DNA of 64,000 nt from BS750m-G69 sp964441235 (GCA_964441235.1 CAYTUQ010000007.1:59892-123891), one strand, 5' to 3'. Counted from the first letter of the stretch, positions 18,049 through 25,552 are shown. The notes: generated by a model from the sequence alone, not told the origin. Made by a program: numbers and translations.

Positions 18049-18327
18049 TTACTTCGGAACCTTTTGAGCAACAAGCTTATCTCTTTTTTTCTCAATCAAT
18101 AAGAGGGGTAGTAGAATATCACGCCAGTCCTCAATCGAGCCATTAATGCCATTAATCTCCAAACCGTCATCACCATAGTATATCTCTACCTTCTCTTCAC
18201 AACAGCCACATTTTAGAAGATATCGTGGACTCTTCTTGCCAGATCCTTTCCTGTGATATACTCGGATCTGCGGATACCCATATTGGGATGTGTCGTAAAA
18301 ACGATTCGATCTCTTTTTGATTTTCAT
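18049..18327 (-). CDS. Small cassette protein, function unknown
   Basis: 92 residues, basic N-terminus (MKIKKRSNRFYDTSQYGYP). A CGCCEE motif in the middle (LLKCGCCEEKVEIYYGDDGLEINGI) may bind metal. It ends just before an attC-like palindrome, as expected for a cassette gene. There is no signal peptide or membrane helix. I do not recognise the family. Confidence 0.65.
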   Translation of the reverse strand: MKIKKRSNRFYDTSQYGYPQIRVYHRKGSGKKSPRYLLKCGCCEEKVEIYYGDDGLEINGINGSIEDWRDILLPLLLIEKKRDKLVAQKVPK

Positions 18328-18354
18328 ATAGACACCTCAATAATAAATTGGATA

Positions 18355-18402
18355 ATCCAATGCTGGAGTTGAGCGGCGGCGCAGTCCAGCAACTTGTTAG
18401 AA
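18355..18402 (-). repeat. Short attC-like site S5
   Basis: 48 bp, ATCCAAT ... GTTAGAA with TGCTGGA against TCCAGCA. The stop codon of the next gene (18405-18407) abuts it. Confidence 0.55.
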
Positions 18403-18404
18403 TT

Positions 18405-19004
18405 CTATTTTACTTTCGATTGTTGAACTGGGGATTCTAAAAATGGTACACTATTTCCGTCTTCGTCTTCCCAGAAGAATTCTTCTCCATTTTTACTTTT
18501 TACCAACTTCCTCAAAGAAGATGGATTTTTCTTTGCTTCTTCTGCTTCTTTTTCTAATTGTGCCAACTGTTCTTTTATTATCTCTTGCGTAAATCCATAA
18601 AAGGTCATTTCCCAGAGACAATGTCCAATAATATCTACTTCAGGATATTTTTTGAGAGATTCATGATCAATATCCATAGCGAGCCATTCTGCCCAATCTG
18701 TGAATTCAATACCATAAGATATTTCTTGATTGCCAATCTCATCATCTTTGAAATGTTCTGGATTACTTTCTTTATTTAAAGTGCCATCCTTGCTAGAAAC
18801 ATGAGCATAATATTCTTTGTCGTATTCATCAAATACATCCTTAATAACAATACGCATTTTAGTTTCTACAGGTTTCAAGCTGTGTAATTCTTCAAAAACC
18901 TGTTTATATCCTTCAATATTCTTTTCGTGGTCTGGATATAACTGGACAAAAGTAGAACAGACATTATCCCAATTGTATTTGTCTACCAACTCTTTGAATT
19001 TCAT
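18405..19004 (-). CDS. Cassette protein of unknown function, 199 residues
   Basis: Acidic soluble protein. It has a central segment YGIEFTDWAEWLAMDID and then CLWEMTFYGFTQE, followed by a helical EEAEEAKK stretch. This pattern resembles uncharacterised proteins found in several Bacteroidota and Cyanobacteria genomes; I cannot name the family with certainty. It has no membrane segment or export signal. It lies between attC S5 (3' side) and S6 (5' side) as a single-gene cassette. Confidence 0.7.
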   Translation of the reverse strand: MKFKELVDKYNWDNVCSTFVQLYPDHEKNIEGYKQVFEELHSLKPVETKMRIVIKDVFDEYDKEYYAHVSSKDGTLNKESNPEHFKDDEIGNQEISYGIEFTDWAEWLAMDIDHESLKKYPEVDIIGHCLWEMTFYGFTQEIIKEQLAQLEKEAEEAKKNPSSLRKLVKSKNGEEFFWEDEDGNSVPFLESPVQQSKVK

Positions 19005-19026
19005 AATATGTTTCTCTATGATGTAA

Positions 19027-19162
19027 TCCTAACGACAGAACTCACCTGCCGCCAACACTGCGGGGCACTGAACCTTGAAAAACCACTTACTTTGATGCGG
19101 GGCAGAGCCTTTCAGAAACCTCCGCGCTGTTGGCGGTCAGGTGCGAAGCAGATTCGTTAGGC
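19027..19162 (-). repeat. attC site S6 (best preserved)
   Basis: 136 bp. TCCTAAC at one end and GTTAGGC at the other both match the core consensus. The arms CTCACCTGCCGCCAACA and TGTTGGCGGTCAGGTG pair with a few bulges. The antitoxin stop codon (TAA) lies inside GCCTAAC read on the minus strand. Confidence 0.88.
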
Positions 19163-19357
19163 GCTTTTCTTTCTTAATGCCATCGCTTTTTGACTAATAT
19201 CTTTTATAGTTAAATCTTCATCCAACCCTTGTCGCCACTTTGTATAATCAAAAGGTTCTCTTTGAATCAAGGCAATAAACCTCTCTGTTTCAATATCACC
19301 AAGATATTTTGCGAGGATTTGGACTCCTTTCAACCTAATTTCTGTATTGGTCATCAT
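19157..19357 (-). CDS. Antitoxin partner of the PIN protein
   Basis: 66 residues (MMTNTEIRLKGVQILAKYLG … MALRKKSA). Its pattern 'IETERFIALIQREPFDYTKWRQ' matches small proteins usually encoded beside PIN-domain toxins. It overlaps the toxin gene end by 4 bases (ATGA). The order is toxin then antitoxin, the reverse of the usual VapBC order. The stop codon falls within attC S6. Confidence 0.78.
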   Translation of the reverse strand: MMTNTEIRLKGVQILAKYLGDIETERFIALIQREPFDYTKWRQGLDEDLTIKDISQKAMALRKKSA

Positions 19358-19788
19358 GATAAGACCTCCTTTATGAAGCCGATTGGATCATTGATTTTAA
19401 TATTGTTTAATAGTCTTGCTCGCTTCAGAATCTGATCATCGGTAGTCAAAAAATATTCACATTTTGCAATAATAGCACAAGCGATGTGTAATGAGTCAAT
19501 CTTGTGAAATCCTTTTTCATTCAGTTCTTTTGCAGTTTCAATTACTTCTGAACTTTCTTCCATATCTTCTATGGCATATTTTTTCCATCCTTTAATTCGT
19601 TTTTTCCGTTCTTGATATGGATTCTTATTATTCTCATAATCCAAAATGTATGACCAAATCAACTGAATTTTTCCTGCCCGGATTTCTTCCTGAATTTCCA
19701 GTTTTGCCTCTGACTCAAGCCGAATTCTGATTTGAGATTGATCATCAAATGGTCGGTTGAAACAACAATTATCCAAGTACAATTTCAT
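19354..19788 (-). CDS. PIN-domain toxin (predicted RNase)
   Basis: 144 residues. PIN-type acidic residues are visible: D in MKLYLDNCCFNRPFD, E in ESEAKLEIQEEI, and D in KIDSLHIACAI followed by TTDDQIL. The N-terminal CCFNRPFDD pattern marks a PIN subfamily often found in toxin-antitoxin pairs. It would cut RNA unless bound by the antitoxin encoded immediately downstream. It is the 5' gene of a two-gene cassette. Confidence 0.85.
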   Translation of the reverse strand: MKLYLDNCCFNRPFDDQSQIRIRLESEAKLEIQEEIRAGKIQLIWSYILDYENNKNPYQERKKRIKGWKKYAIEDMEESSEVIETAKELNEKGFHKIDSLHIACAIIAKCEYFLTTDDQILKRARLLNNIKINDPIGFIKEVLS

Positions 19789-19919
19789 TGTTCATTCCAT
19801 ATTTCAGATTATTTCGCCGCCGAACATAGGTTTATGCGACCTAATACAATCATCAAATGTGACATTATTTGTCGCATAATACTCTTTAATATCTTCTGAT
19901 TATTGTGACACATTCAGTT
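19789..19919. other. Upstream region of the PIN cassette
   Basis: No gene. ATGCGAC (about 19831) and GTCGCAT (about 19870) form an inverted repeat that might be a regulatory hairpin or an autoregulatory operator of the toxin-antitoxin pair. Confidence 0.3.
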
Positions 19920-20248
19920 TAATAACATTAATTTAAGCAATTATAATTTATATTTTCTTATCCGCAATATTTTGTTATATAATATTCCTTTCTTTCAACA
20001 ATAACAAATTTTCCCTATGAGATGATTCTGCTATAGCCTGCTAAGGGGGTGTGATAGAATAAAGTTGTCATTCATGGTGAATTATCAATGTGTTACTTAT
20101 GAATTTACAATATTAGAAATGTTAAGGTTATTTTATCACACCCCCTAAATCAAATATCTTCCCGTGGTTACCATAATACCAATTACCATATTAAATCCTG
20201 AGGTAGATTAGTTAAAGTAAGTCATGATGTCAATAAAAAAGTAAATCA
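19920..20248 (-). repeat. Non-coding repeated cassette, copy R2 (with attC and palindrome E3)
   Basis: Second copy of the cassette at 17581-17918. The attC is 19920-19980 and the palindrome E3 is 20045-20149. Here it is not next to a recombinase fragment: beyond the TAATAAC core only about five more bases match the other copies. The far end stops at the TTTGAAC core of attC S7a. Confidence 0.8.
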
Positions 20249-20318
20249 TTTGAACGGCTGAGTTCACCTGCATTTTGGAGCGTTGCGGAAAAATGTCAGG
20301 TGGAACGTTTTGTTATGT
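20249..20318 (-). repeat. attC-like site S7a (copy of S1)
   Basis: 70 bp, TTTGAAC ... GTTATGT, with arms TTCACCTGCATTTT and AAAATGTCAGGTGGAA. The same site, followed by the same TTTCTTTxATTTCTTAC, occurs at 14120. Only 19 bp separate it from S7b, so it forms an attC-only cassette. Confidence 0.7.
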
Positions 20319-20337
20319 GTTTCTTTTATTTCTTACT

Positions 20338-20395
20338 AATCAACGTGATCGGTATATGTAAAGTTGCGTAGCGAAGCGCATACACCGTGTTATAC
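20338..20395 (-). repeat. attC-like site S7b
   Basis: 58 bp, AATCAAC ... GTTATAC. CGGTATATG pairs with CATACACCG, and the loop contains GCGTAGCGAAGCGC. The antitoxin stop codon (20390-20392) lies in its core. Confidence 0.72.
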
Positions 20396-20578
20396 GCCGT
20401 GCACAACATCTTTCCTCTCTTTTGCTTGCATTTTGATGTATTTCCAAAAACTCATATTTTTCTCCTTTGCTTCCTCGGAAAGTAACTTCCTCGCTATGTG
20501 AATTTGCTGTAATGCAAAATCCTCAGGGAATTCTTTCTCAATGTCTTTCTTCATCTTTCTTATCCGTTCTTCGTTCAT
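20390..20578 (-). CDS. Small antitoxin-like protein paired with a PIN toxin
   Basis: 62 residues, highly charged (MNEERIRKMKKDIEKEFPED…). It is probably helical. It lies 13 bp downstream of the PIN gene, in the same toxin-then-antitoxin order as the 19157-19788 module. The stop codon TAA is in the attC core. No known fold can be named from sequence. Its role is inferred from position. Confidence 0.65.
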   Translation of the reverse strand: MNEERIRKMKKDIEKEFPEDFALQQIHIARKLLSEEAKEKNMSFWKYIKMQAKERKDVVHGV

Positions 20579-20591
20579 ACTTTCACCCCCT

Positions 20592-21038
20592 TTACAATAA
20601 CTCCCCTGGTGAAACTATTTCCACATGCTTTAAGTTTCTTAAGGTATTTACCATTCTTACGATATCTCTTGTCTTTTTCCTTACAATATGGCGAAAATTC
20701 CAGCTTAAAATAAAATCCATCTCATTAAAACCTGCAATTGCAATGTGGAAAGCATCCTCTGGATAAGATTCAGGAATTGCTCCATATTTGACATATTCAT
20801 TTGCTAATTCTTCTGCGGCTTCGTTTATTTCGAGGACTGAAAAATTTTTAATCACTTGTTTCATTTTAGCTCTCAGAGTTTGATCAGGTGTCTTTTCGAT
20901 TTCAGCAATAGTAAGTTCTGATATGTATGTATCATAGATCTCAATCTTAAAGAAAAATTCCTCTGTCAATGCTTTTCTTTCTGGATTCCTATCATCAAAG
21001 AGAGCAGATATTACAGATGTATCCAGATATATTTTCAT
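20592..21038 (-). CDS. PIN-domain toxin (VapC-like)
   Basis: 148 residues. The first PIN aspartate is in MKIYLDTSVISALFDD, an acidic residue is in LTIAEIEKTP, and the later pair in SYPEDAFHIAIAG and DFILSWNFRHIV fits the VapC-like order D-E-D. It is a predicted ribonuclease neutralised by the small protein encoded downstream. The cassette is bounded by attC S7b and S8. Confidence 0.87.
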   Translation of the reverse strand: MKIYLDTSVISALFDDRNPERKALTEEFFFKIEIYDTYISELTIAEIEKTPDQTLRAKMKQVIKNFSVLEINEAAEELANEYVKYGAIPESYPEDAFHIAIAGFNEMDFILSWNFRHIVRKKTRDIVRMVNTLRNLKHVEIVSPGELL

Positions 21039-21061
21039 CCTCTCATCTCCTTAAGCATGGC

Positions 21062-21149
21062 GTATAACGTTCCGAGCGTATCTGAAGTTCCCCGAAGGGG
21101 AATTTGGGCGGAGGTGCGAAGCACCGTAGCCAGATACGCTCTGTTAGGC
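21062..21149 (-). repeat. attC site S8
   Basis: 88 bp, GTATAAC ... GTTAGGC. GAGCGTATCTG pairs with CAGATACGCTC, and the loop carries CCCCGAAGGGG. A clean, classical-looking attC. Confidence 0.85.
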
Positions 21150-21179
21150 AACGATGCAAACAAGTTTTTGTCCTAAGTT

Positions 21180-22526
21180 TTAATCTGATTTCATCGCCTT
21201 TATAGCCATTTCCGCTGCGTTACTGAGCTGGTAAGAGATTGGTGAAGCGGTTAACACCGGATGCGTTCCCATGGGAAACATCGCAATATCATCAATGGTC
21301 ATTTTCTGATGAATACAAGCGCTTATGGCGTTTATCAGCTCACCACAAGACTTAGCACCCATAACCTGTCCCCCAACGATCCTCTCGGTCGCTTTCCCAA
21401 AAAGCAACTTCACTTTTAAAATAGCCATTCCTGGCATACCCCCAGGATGGCGATTGGGTGCCTCAGCTTCCCCAACAACAACATTATAGCCTTTCTGCCT
21501 GGCTTCTCTCTCTGAGAGTCCCGCGAGAGCAAAGGCAGTATTTCCAAATGCGGTTGAAAAAACGCCAATTACGCCCTCATTCCATCGTCGCATCTCGAAC
21601 AGGTTTGACCCTGCTATCCGTGCTTCCACGGTCGCTATTGAAGCAAGCTTTAGATTAGATGGTTTACCGTCGAAAAAGGAAATCTTTTCAGCACAATCGC
21701 CACAAGCGAATATATCCTTGTCGTTAGTCTGCATATAACGGTTCACTTGAATGCCTTTCGTTGGACCCAATGCAAGACCTACTTTTTCTGCAAGTTTTAT
21801 GTTTGCAGAACCACCAACAGCGAGAATCACCATGTCTGCCTTTAGCTCCTGACCACTGGCAAGCTTTACATTCTTTACTTCGCCATTCCCCAGGAAGGCT
21901 TCAACTTTCTCAGGTGCCAGAATTTCAACGCCTTTCTCTTTCCCTATAGCCTCTGCAACAGCACAGAGATCCTCATCGAAGGTCAACATCAGACAATGTG
22001 GTTTCATCTCCACTATTGTGATCTTAATGTTACGATTTTTTATACACTCATCCGCAAATTCTGCACCGATAAAACCACCTCCCACAATAACGAGATCCGA
22101 AGATCTATTCAACTGATCGAGCACCCGCTGAAGATAAGAGACATCTTTCTTTAGAACAAAGATGTTGCTCAATTCCACACCAGGGATTGGAGGCATGCTC
22201 GGTGTCGAACCAGTCGCAAGCACAAGTTTTTCATAACCGACTTTTTCACCATTTGCCGTGGTGATAAAATGGTTGGTGCGTTCAATATCGGTAACCTCGG
22301 CAATTGAAAGTTCTATACCATTTTTTTCGAGAACGGCATCGGGAATCAGATCTTTATCTGGACTTTTCAGGGTTCCAAAGATGTACGGTATCCCACAAGG
22401 AATGAGCACTTGTTTCTCTTTTCTAATCAGCAAAACGTCCTTTTCAGGATAGTGTCTCCGACAAGTTATTGCTGCCGTTATTCCCGCAGCACTTCCACCA
22501 ATAACAATTACATCTGCTTTTTTCAT
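21180..22526 (-). CDS. FAD-dependent pyridine nucleotide-disulfide oxidoreductase (NADH oxidase / CoA-disulfide reductase type)
   Basis: 448 residues. The N-terminal FAD-binding motif is VIVIGGSAAGITAA, the NAD(P)H motif is LVIVGGGFIGAEFA, and the second FAD motif is DIFACGDCAE. The cysteine in QVLIPCGIPYIFG is at the position of the redox-active cysteine of NADH oxidases and CoA-disulfide reductases. A C-terminal dimerisation domain is present (VGGQVMGAKSCGELIN). It likely reduces a low-molecular-weight disulfide, peroxide or oxygen. Base composition is clearly more GC-rich than its neighbours, suggesting a separate origin. It follows AGGAGGT and ends 31 bp before attC S8. Confidence 0.88.
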   Translation of the reverse strand: MKKADVIVIGGSAAGITAAITCRRHYPEKDVLLIRKEKQVLIPCGIPYIFGTLKSPDKDLIPDAVLEKNGIELSIAEVTDIERTNHFITTANGEKVGYEKLVLATGSTPSMPPIPGVELSNIFVLKKDVSYLQRVLDQLNRSSDLVIVGGGFIGAEFADECIKNRNIKITIVEMKPHCLMLTFDEDLCAVAEAIGKEKGVEILAPEKVEAFLGNGEVKNVKLASGQELKADMVILAVGGSANIKLAEKVGLALGPTKGIQVNRYMQTNDKDIFACGDCAEKISFFDGKPSNLKLASIATVEARIAGSNLFEMRRWNEGVIGVFSTAFGNTAFALAGLSEREARQKGYNVVVGEAEAPNRHPGGMPGMAILKVKLLFGKATERIVGGQVMGAKSCGELINAISACIHQKMTIDDIAMFPMGTHPVLTASPISYQLSNAAEMAIKAMKSD

Positions 22527-22564
22527 TTCAATTACCTCCTTTCAATCAATTATAGTGCTATGTC

Positions 22565-22696
22565 GCCTAACGGTCGAGGCTATGGTGCGTGCCGCTTTTA
22601 TTTAACGTATTTTTCTGTTTACAAATATATTCATTTTATAACTCAATTGTCATATTTACAAGTAATTGCGGCATGCACTATGAGCCTTTGTTACCG
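22565..22696 (-). repeat. attC site S9
   Basis: 132 bp, GCCTAAC ... GTTACCG. GAGGCTATGGTGCGTGCCGC is matched by GCGGCATGCACTATGAGCC with two or three mismatches. The hepT stop codon (22678) lies within it. Confidence 0.85.
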
Positions 22697-23052
22697 CCTG
22701 TGCTTTTCTCCTTTTCGATTATATTTCTAAGGTCAATTGAATTTTGAGGTAAATTATTTTTTGAAATTTCCCAAATCATTTCATAGTCTATTCCAAAGTA
22801 TTCATGTGCAATTAGGTTTCTTAATCCATACATTTTTTCCCAAGGAATTTCAGGATATTTATTTTTTATTTCAAGAGGTACATTCTTTGATGCTTCGCCA
22901 ATAATTTCAAAATTCCGAATAATTGCATCAACGATTAAATAATTCATTTTAAATTCTCTGAACCCCATTTCTCCAATATATTCTTCAATTCTTAACATTG
23001 AAGTCAACATATCTTCAAGATACAAATTATAGTCTCTACTTATTGGTGTCAT
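22678..23052 (-). CDS. HepT-like HEPN ribonuclease toxin (DUF86)
   Basis: 124 residues, all helical. The HEPN catalytic motif is RNLIAHEYFGID (R-x4-H-x-Y). It is encoded just after, and overlapping by 4 bases, a MntA-type nucleotidyltransferase. In characterised systems MntA AMPylates the tyrosine of the HEPN motif and so silences the RNase. The motif here has the tyrosine needed for that. The C-terminus ends inside attC S9. Confidence 0.9.
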   Translation of the reverse strand: MTPISRDYNLYLEDMLTSMLRIEEYIGEMGFREFKMNYLIVDAIIRNFEIIGEASKNVPLEIKNKYPEIPWEKMYGLRNLIAHEYFGIDYEMIWEISKNNLPQNSIDLRNIIEKEKSTGGNKGS

Positions 23053-23339
23053 ACGTATTTTACACTATTTAAAATAATTTGTCTTAATTGTTCCTTCAAT
23101 GCTTTTTCTGAAACCAAATCAACTTTTAGTTCTAATTCTTTTTCTAGTAATTCTTGAAGGTCAAAAAATTCCCAGCCTAGTGGTTTTCGGAAATAAACTA
23201 AAATGTCAATATCTGAGTCCTTATTTTGCTCATTACGTGAATATGACCCAAAATATCCAATTCTCTCAACGTGATATTCTTTATTGAGTAGTGGTTTTAG
23301 TTCTTTCAATTTATTTTCTATATCAATTTGAGTATTCAT
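23049..23339 (-). CDS. MntA-like minimal nucleotidyltransferase antitoxin
   Basis: 96 residues. The nucleotidyltransferase signature is IGYFGSYSRNEQNKDSDID (GSxxR ... DxD), followed by a third acidic residue in LELKVDLV. It is the first gene of an MntA-HepT cassette. Upstream on the minus strand, TTG, 18 bases, then TAAATTTG resembles a Bacteroidota promoter, so the cassette may carry its own promoter. Confidence 0.9.
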   Translation of the reverse strand: MNTQIDIENKLKELKPLLNKEYHVERIGYFGSYSRNEQNKDSDIDILVYFRKPLGWEFFDLQELLEKELELKVDLVSEKALKEQLRQIILNSVKYV

Positions 23340-23401
23340 GTTCCAAATTTACAACATTCTTTAAAAGGACAATCTTGTCTTTTGTTTTTCTTAGCATTGG
23401 C

Positions 23402-23534
23402 GTATAACGGTTGGGTATATATTTTCGTTGGCGATTTCAAAGCTGTTCATTTTCAAGATGCAAAAACAGTTTAATAAAAGTACAAAAAATTTGCAAACCA
23501 TTTCGCCGCCAATGAAATATATACCATGTTGTAG
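23402..23534 (-). repeat. attC site S10
   Basis: 133 bp, GTATAAC ... GTTGTAG. GGTATATATTTTCGTTGGCG pairs well with CGCCAATGAAATATATACC. It follows the CPBP protease gene. Confidence 0.85.
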
Positions 23535-23583
23535 CACGTTTTTATGCTATCATAATTTAATATCAAATCCATTAAAGAAAATT

Positions 23584-24453
23584 TTATAAATAAACCTTTG
23601 AATTACTTTCTCTTTCTTTTCTTCTTTTTCTGAACCATAATCCTATAAGTAAATATAATAAAGCTGAAATTATTCCACAAATAGGAGAGATAAAAATCTC
23701 TTTATTCTCCGCTATTTTTATATAACCATCAACGACTAATGGATTAATAAATGAATCTTCTACGGCATGCAGCAATACCACAGGCCAAATAGAATTTGTC
23801 AAGCGATAGATTTCAACAAACATCACTGTCCAAACCATCATGTTCGCCAAAGCAACGAAAAAGAATATAATTCTATCGACAGGTAAAACAACAATAATTG
23901 TCGATTCGGATAAAAACATTAAGTAATAAGGAAGATGCCATATCGACCAAACTAAACCAACAATCAGATAAATTGATATATCACCAATATGCAATTTAAT
24001 TAGTTTTGAAGTAAGATACCCTCTCCAAACAGACTCTTCAAATATATTTTTAATAAAATTAATAATAAGCAAATTGATAAACATGGATGAAAAAGCAGTA
24101 ACATTGAAATTAGAAAAATCAATCCAGCCAAGCAATTTGCCAATAATTAAAACAATACCTGTTACAACGGGGAAGACAACTAATGATATTACATACCAAA
24201 TTGTGTTGGTTTTAATGTTAAACCTTAATCCGGCATCTTTCCATCCATCTCCTAAGAATGTTCTCAGAATTATAATAGTTAGTAGCGGAATTGTCAACCA
24301 AAGTCCCATACCCAAGGTATCATCGCTTTGTTGTTCGGGAACTAACTTATCAAGGATAACTCCTATCCAACCACTTATTATCACAATTAAAATAAATATG
24401 AATATATTCCGTATTGTCTTTTTGTGAATCATATTTTTTTGATTAGAATTCAT
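23584..24453 (-). CDS. CPBP-family intramembrane metalloprotease (CAAX/Abi type)
   Basis: 289 residues with about seven membrane helices. The three ABI/CPBP motifs are present: EESVWRGYL (EExxxR), VWSIWHLPYYL (FxxxH-type), and VLLHAVEDSF near the C-terminus. Family members cut or process membrane peptides and are often linked to bacteriocin immunity or surface-protein processing. The target is unknown. It is a single-gene cassette with attC S10 at its 3' side. Confidence 0.9.
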   Translation of the reverse strand: MNSNQKNMIHKKTIRNIFIFILIVIISGWIGVILDKLVPEQQSDDTLGMGLWLTIPLLTIIILRTFLGDGWKDAGLRFNIKTNTIWYVISLVVFPVVTGIVLIIGKLLGWIDFSNFNVTAFSSMFINLLIINFIKNIFEESVWRGYLTSKLIKLHIGDISIYLIVGLVWSIWHLPYYLMFLSESTIIVVLPVDRIIFFFVALANMMVWTVMFVEIYRLTNSIWPVVLLHAVEDSFINPLVVDGYIKIAENKEIFISPICGIISALLYLLIGLWFRKRRKERESNSKVYL

Positions 24454-24522
24454 TTCCTATGATTTTAAATTTTTTTCTTAGAAAAATTATCAATAATCGA
24501 TTCTGTATCGTCCTAAAATGTG

Positions 24523-24590
24523 CTACAACGTATGTATATATTCATTGTTCTTACACCTCCAAATTGGCGGTATATAAACAATTGTTTATA
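24523..24590 (-). repeat. attC-like site S11 (homologue of S4)
   Basis: 68 bp, CTACAAC ... GTTTATA, differing from 17300-17367 mainly at the outer core. It ends before the second recombinase fragment. Confidence 0.6.
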
Positions 24591-24615
24591 TTTTCCATTT
24601 ACAATTATATTAATT

Positions 24616-24803
24616 CTATTCAAAAAAATCATCTACCGGATTCCTTATTTTATCAATTGCTTTTTTGGATACATGAGTATATATCTCTGTTGTTTTTGAG
24701 CTGTTATGTCCCAATAATTCTTGAATATACCTTAAATCCGTACCTTGTTCAAGTAAATGAGTCGCAAAACCTTGTCGTAGCATGTGCGCAGTTACATTTT
24801 GTT
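24616..24803 (-). pseudogene. C-terminal fragment of a tyrosine recombinase (copy 2)
   Basis: Same piece as 17393-17583, more degraded. The active-site box reads HMLRQGFATHL where copy 1 has HMLRHSFATHL, so an active-site-region histidine is lost. The rest (ELLGHNSSKTTEIYTHVSK) is intact. It ends with the same NPVDDFFE and stop. Confidence 0.85.
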
Positions 24804-25141
24804 TAATAACATTAATTTAAGCAATTATATTTCATATTTTCTTATCCGCAATATTTTGTTATATAATGTTCCTTTCTTTCAACAATAACGAATTTTCCTT
24901 GTAAGATGATTCTGCAATAGCCTGCTAAGGGGGTGTGATAGAATAAAGTTGTCATTCATGGTGAATTATCAATGTGTTACTTATGAATTTACAATATTAG
25001 AAATGTTAAGGTTATTTTATCACACCCCCTAAATCAAATATCTTCCTATGATTTTACCATAACACCAATTACCATATTAAATACTTATGCAGATTAATCA
25101 AAGTGAGCCACGATGTCAATAAAAATAAATCATTGGAAAGT
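24804..25141 (-). repeat. Non-coding repeated cassette, copy R3 (with attC and palindrome E4)
   Basis: Third and most diverged copy. The attC is 24804-24864 and palindrome E4 is 24929-25033. The last 60 bp before 25141 show substitutions relative to the other two. It marks the right-hand end of the recognisable array. Confidence 0.8.
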
Positions 25142-25152
25142 GGAAAAATAAT

Positions 25153-25200
25153 CTTTTATTTTCGTATCTTTATTTATCAAAATGCAATGAATTCTTTGTT
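25153..25200. repeat. Imperfect direct repeat flanking the dinJ-yafQ module, left copy
   Basis: CTTTTATTTTCGTATCTTTA… to …TTCTTTGTT resembles 26184-26230 just before the TPP riboswitch, with roughly three-quarters identity by eye. It could be a duplication made when the toxin-antitoxin module arrived, or chance AT-rich similarity. Confidence 0.35.
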
Positions 25201-25247
25201 GAGTTTACCTGTGATATGCTCCCGGCAAATTGGTTCTAAACCGTTTT

Positions 25248-25517
25248 CTATTCAAACAGCTCAGAGTGGGCACCTGTCCTTTCAAAAATAATTTCATTTT
25301 CTTTGATTTTATAAACCAGCAACCAATCCGGCTTGATATGACATTCTCGCCGACCTTTATATTTGCCTATTAGTTTATGATCTTTATAGTTTGCTTCAAG
25401 TCGTACTTCGTTCACAAGTTTTTTAATGACGACTTTTATCTTTTCTTGTGATTTTCCTCGTCTTTGCATTCTTTTAAGGTCTTTTTCAAATTGTTTGGTA
25501 TATGCAGGTGTTAGCAC
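25248..25517 (-). CDS. YafQ-type RelE-superfamily toxin
   Basis: 89 residues, GTG start. It matches the YafQ pattern throughout: FEKDLKRMQRRG, YKDHKLIGKYKGRRECHIKPDWLLVYKI, and the C-terminal FERTGAHSELF with the catalytic histidine near the end. It is a ribosome-dependent mRNA endonuclease whose partner is the DinJ-like protein encoded upstream. The 175-bp gap between the two genes is unusual because such pairs normally touch. The gap contains a tandem repeat. Confidence 0.9.
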   Translation of the reverse strand: MLTPAYTKQFEKDLKRMQRRGKSQEKIKVVIKKLVNEVRLEANYKDHKLIGKYKGRRECHIKPDWLLVYKIKENEIIFERTGAHSELFE

Positions 25518-25552
25518 TTATATCCCTAACCTGGATAAACCAGAATGTCAAA

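Larger units (their letters stand above)
14120..25141 (-). mobile_element. Integron-like gene-cassette array adjacent to selC
   Basis: About 11 kb of minus-strand genes separated by imperfect palindromes with attC architecture (RYYYAAC at one end, GTTRRRY at the other). Full-size sites are 131-136 bp and short ones 48-118 bp. Genes for the EcoRV-type methylase, a PIN-associated antitoxin, a second antitoxin and HepT all end inside their attC, as is usual for integron cassettes. Identical mini-cassettes recur in different contexts with breakpoints at the GTT core. Only C-terminal recombinase fragments are present, so the array may be immobile or served in trans. Confidence 0.8.

Noticed and set aside
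14120..25141. Diversity-generating retroelement or retron
   Set aside because: No reverse-transcriptase motif (for example YxDD in context) occurs in any frame of the region.
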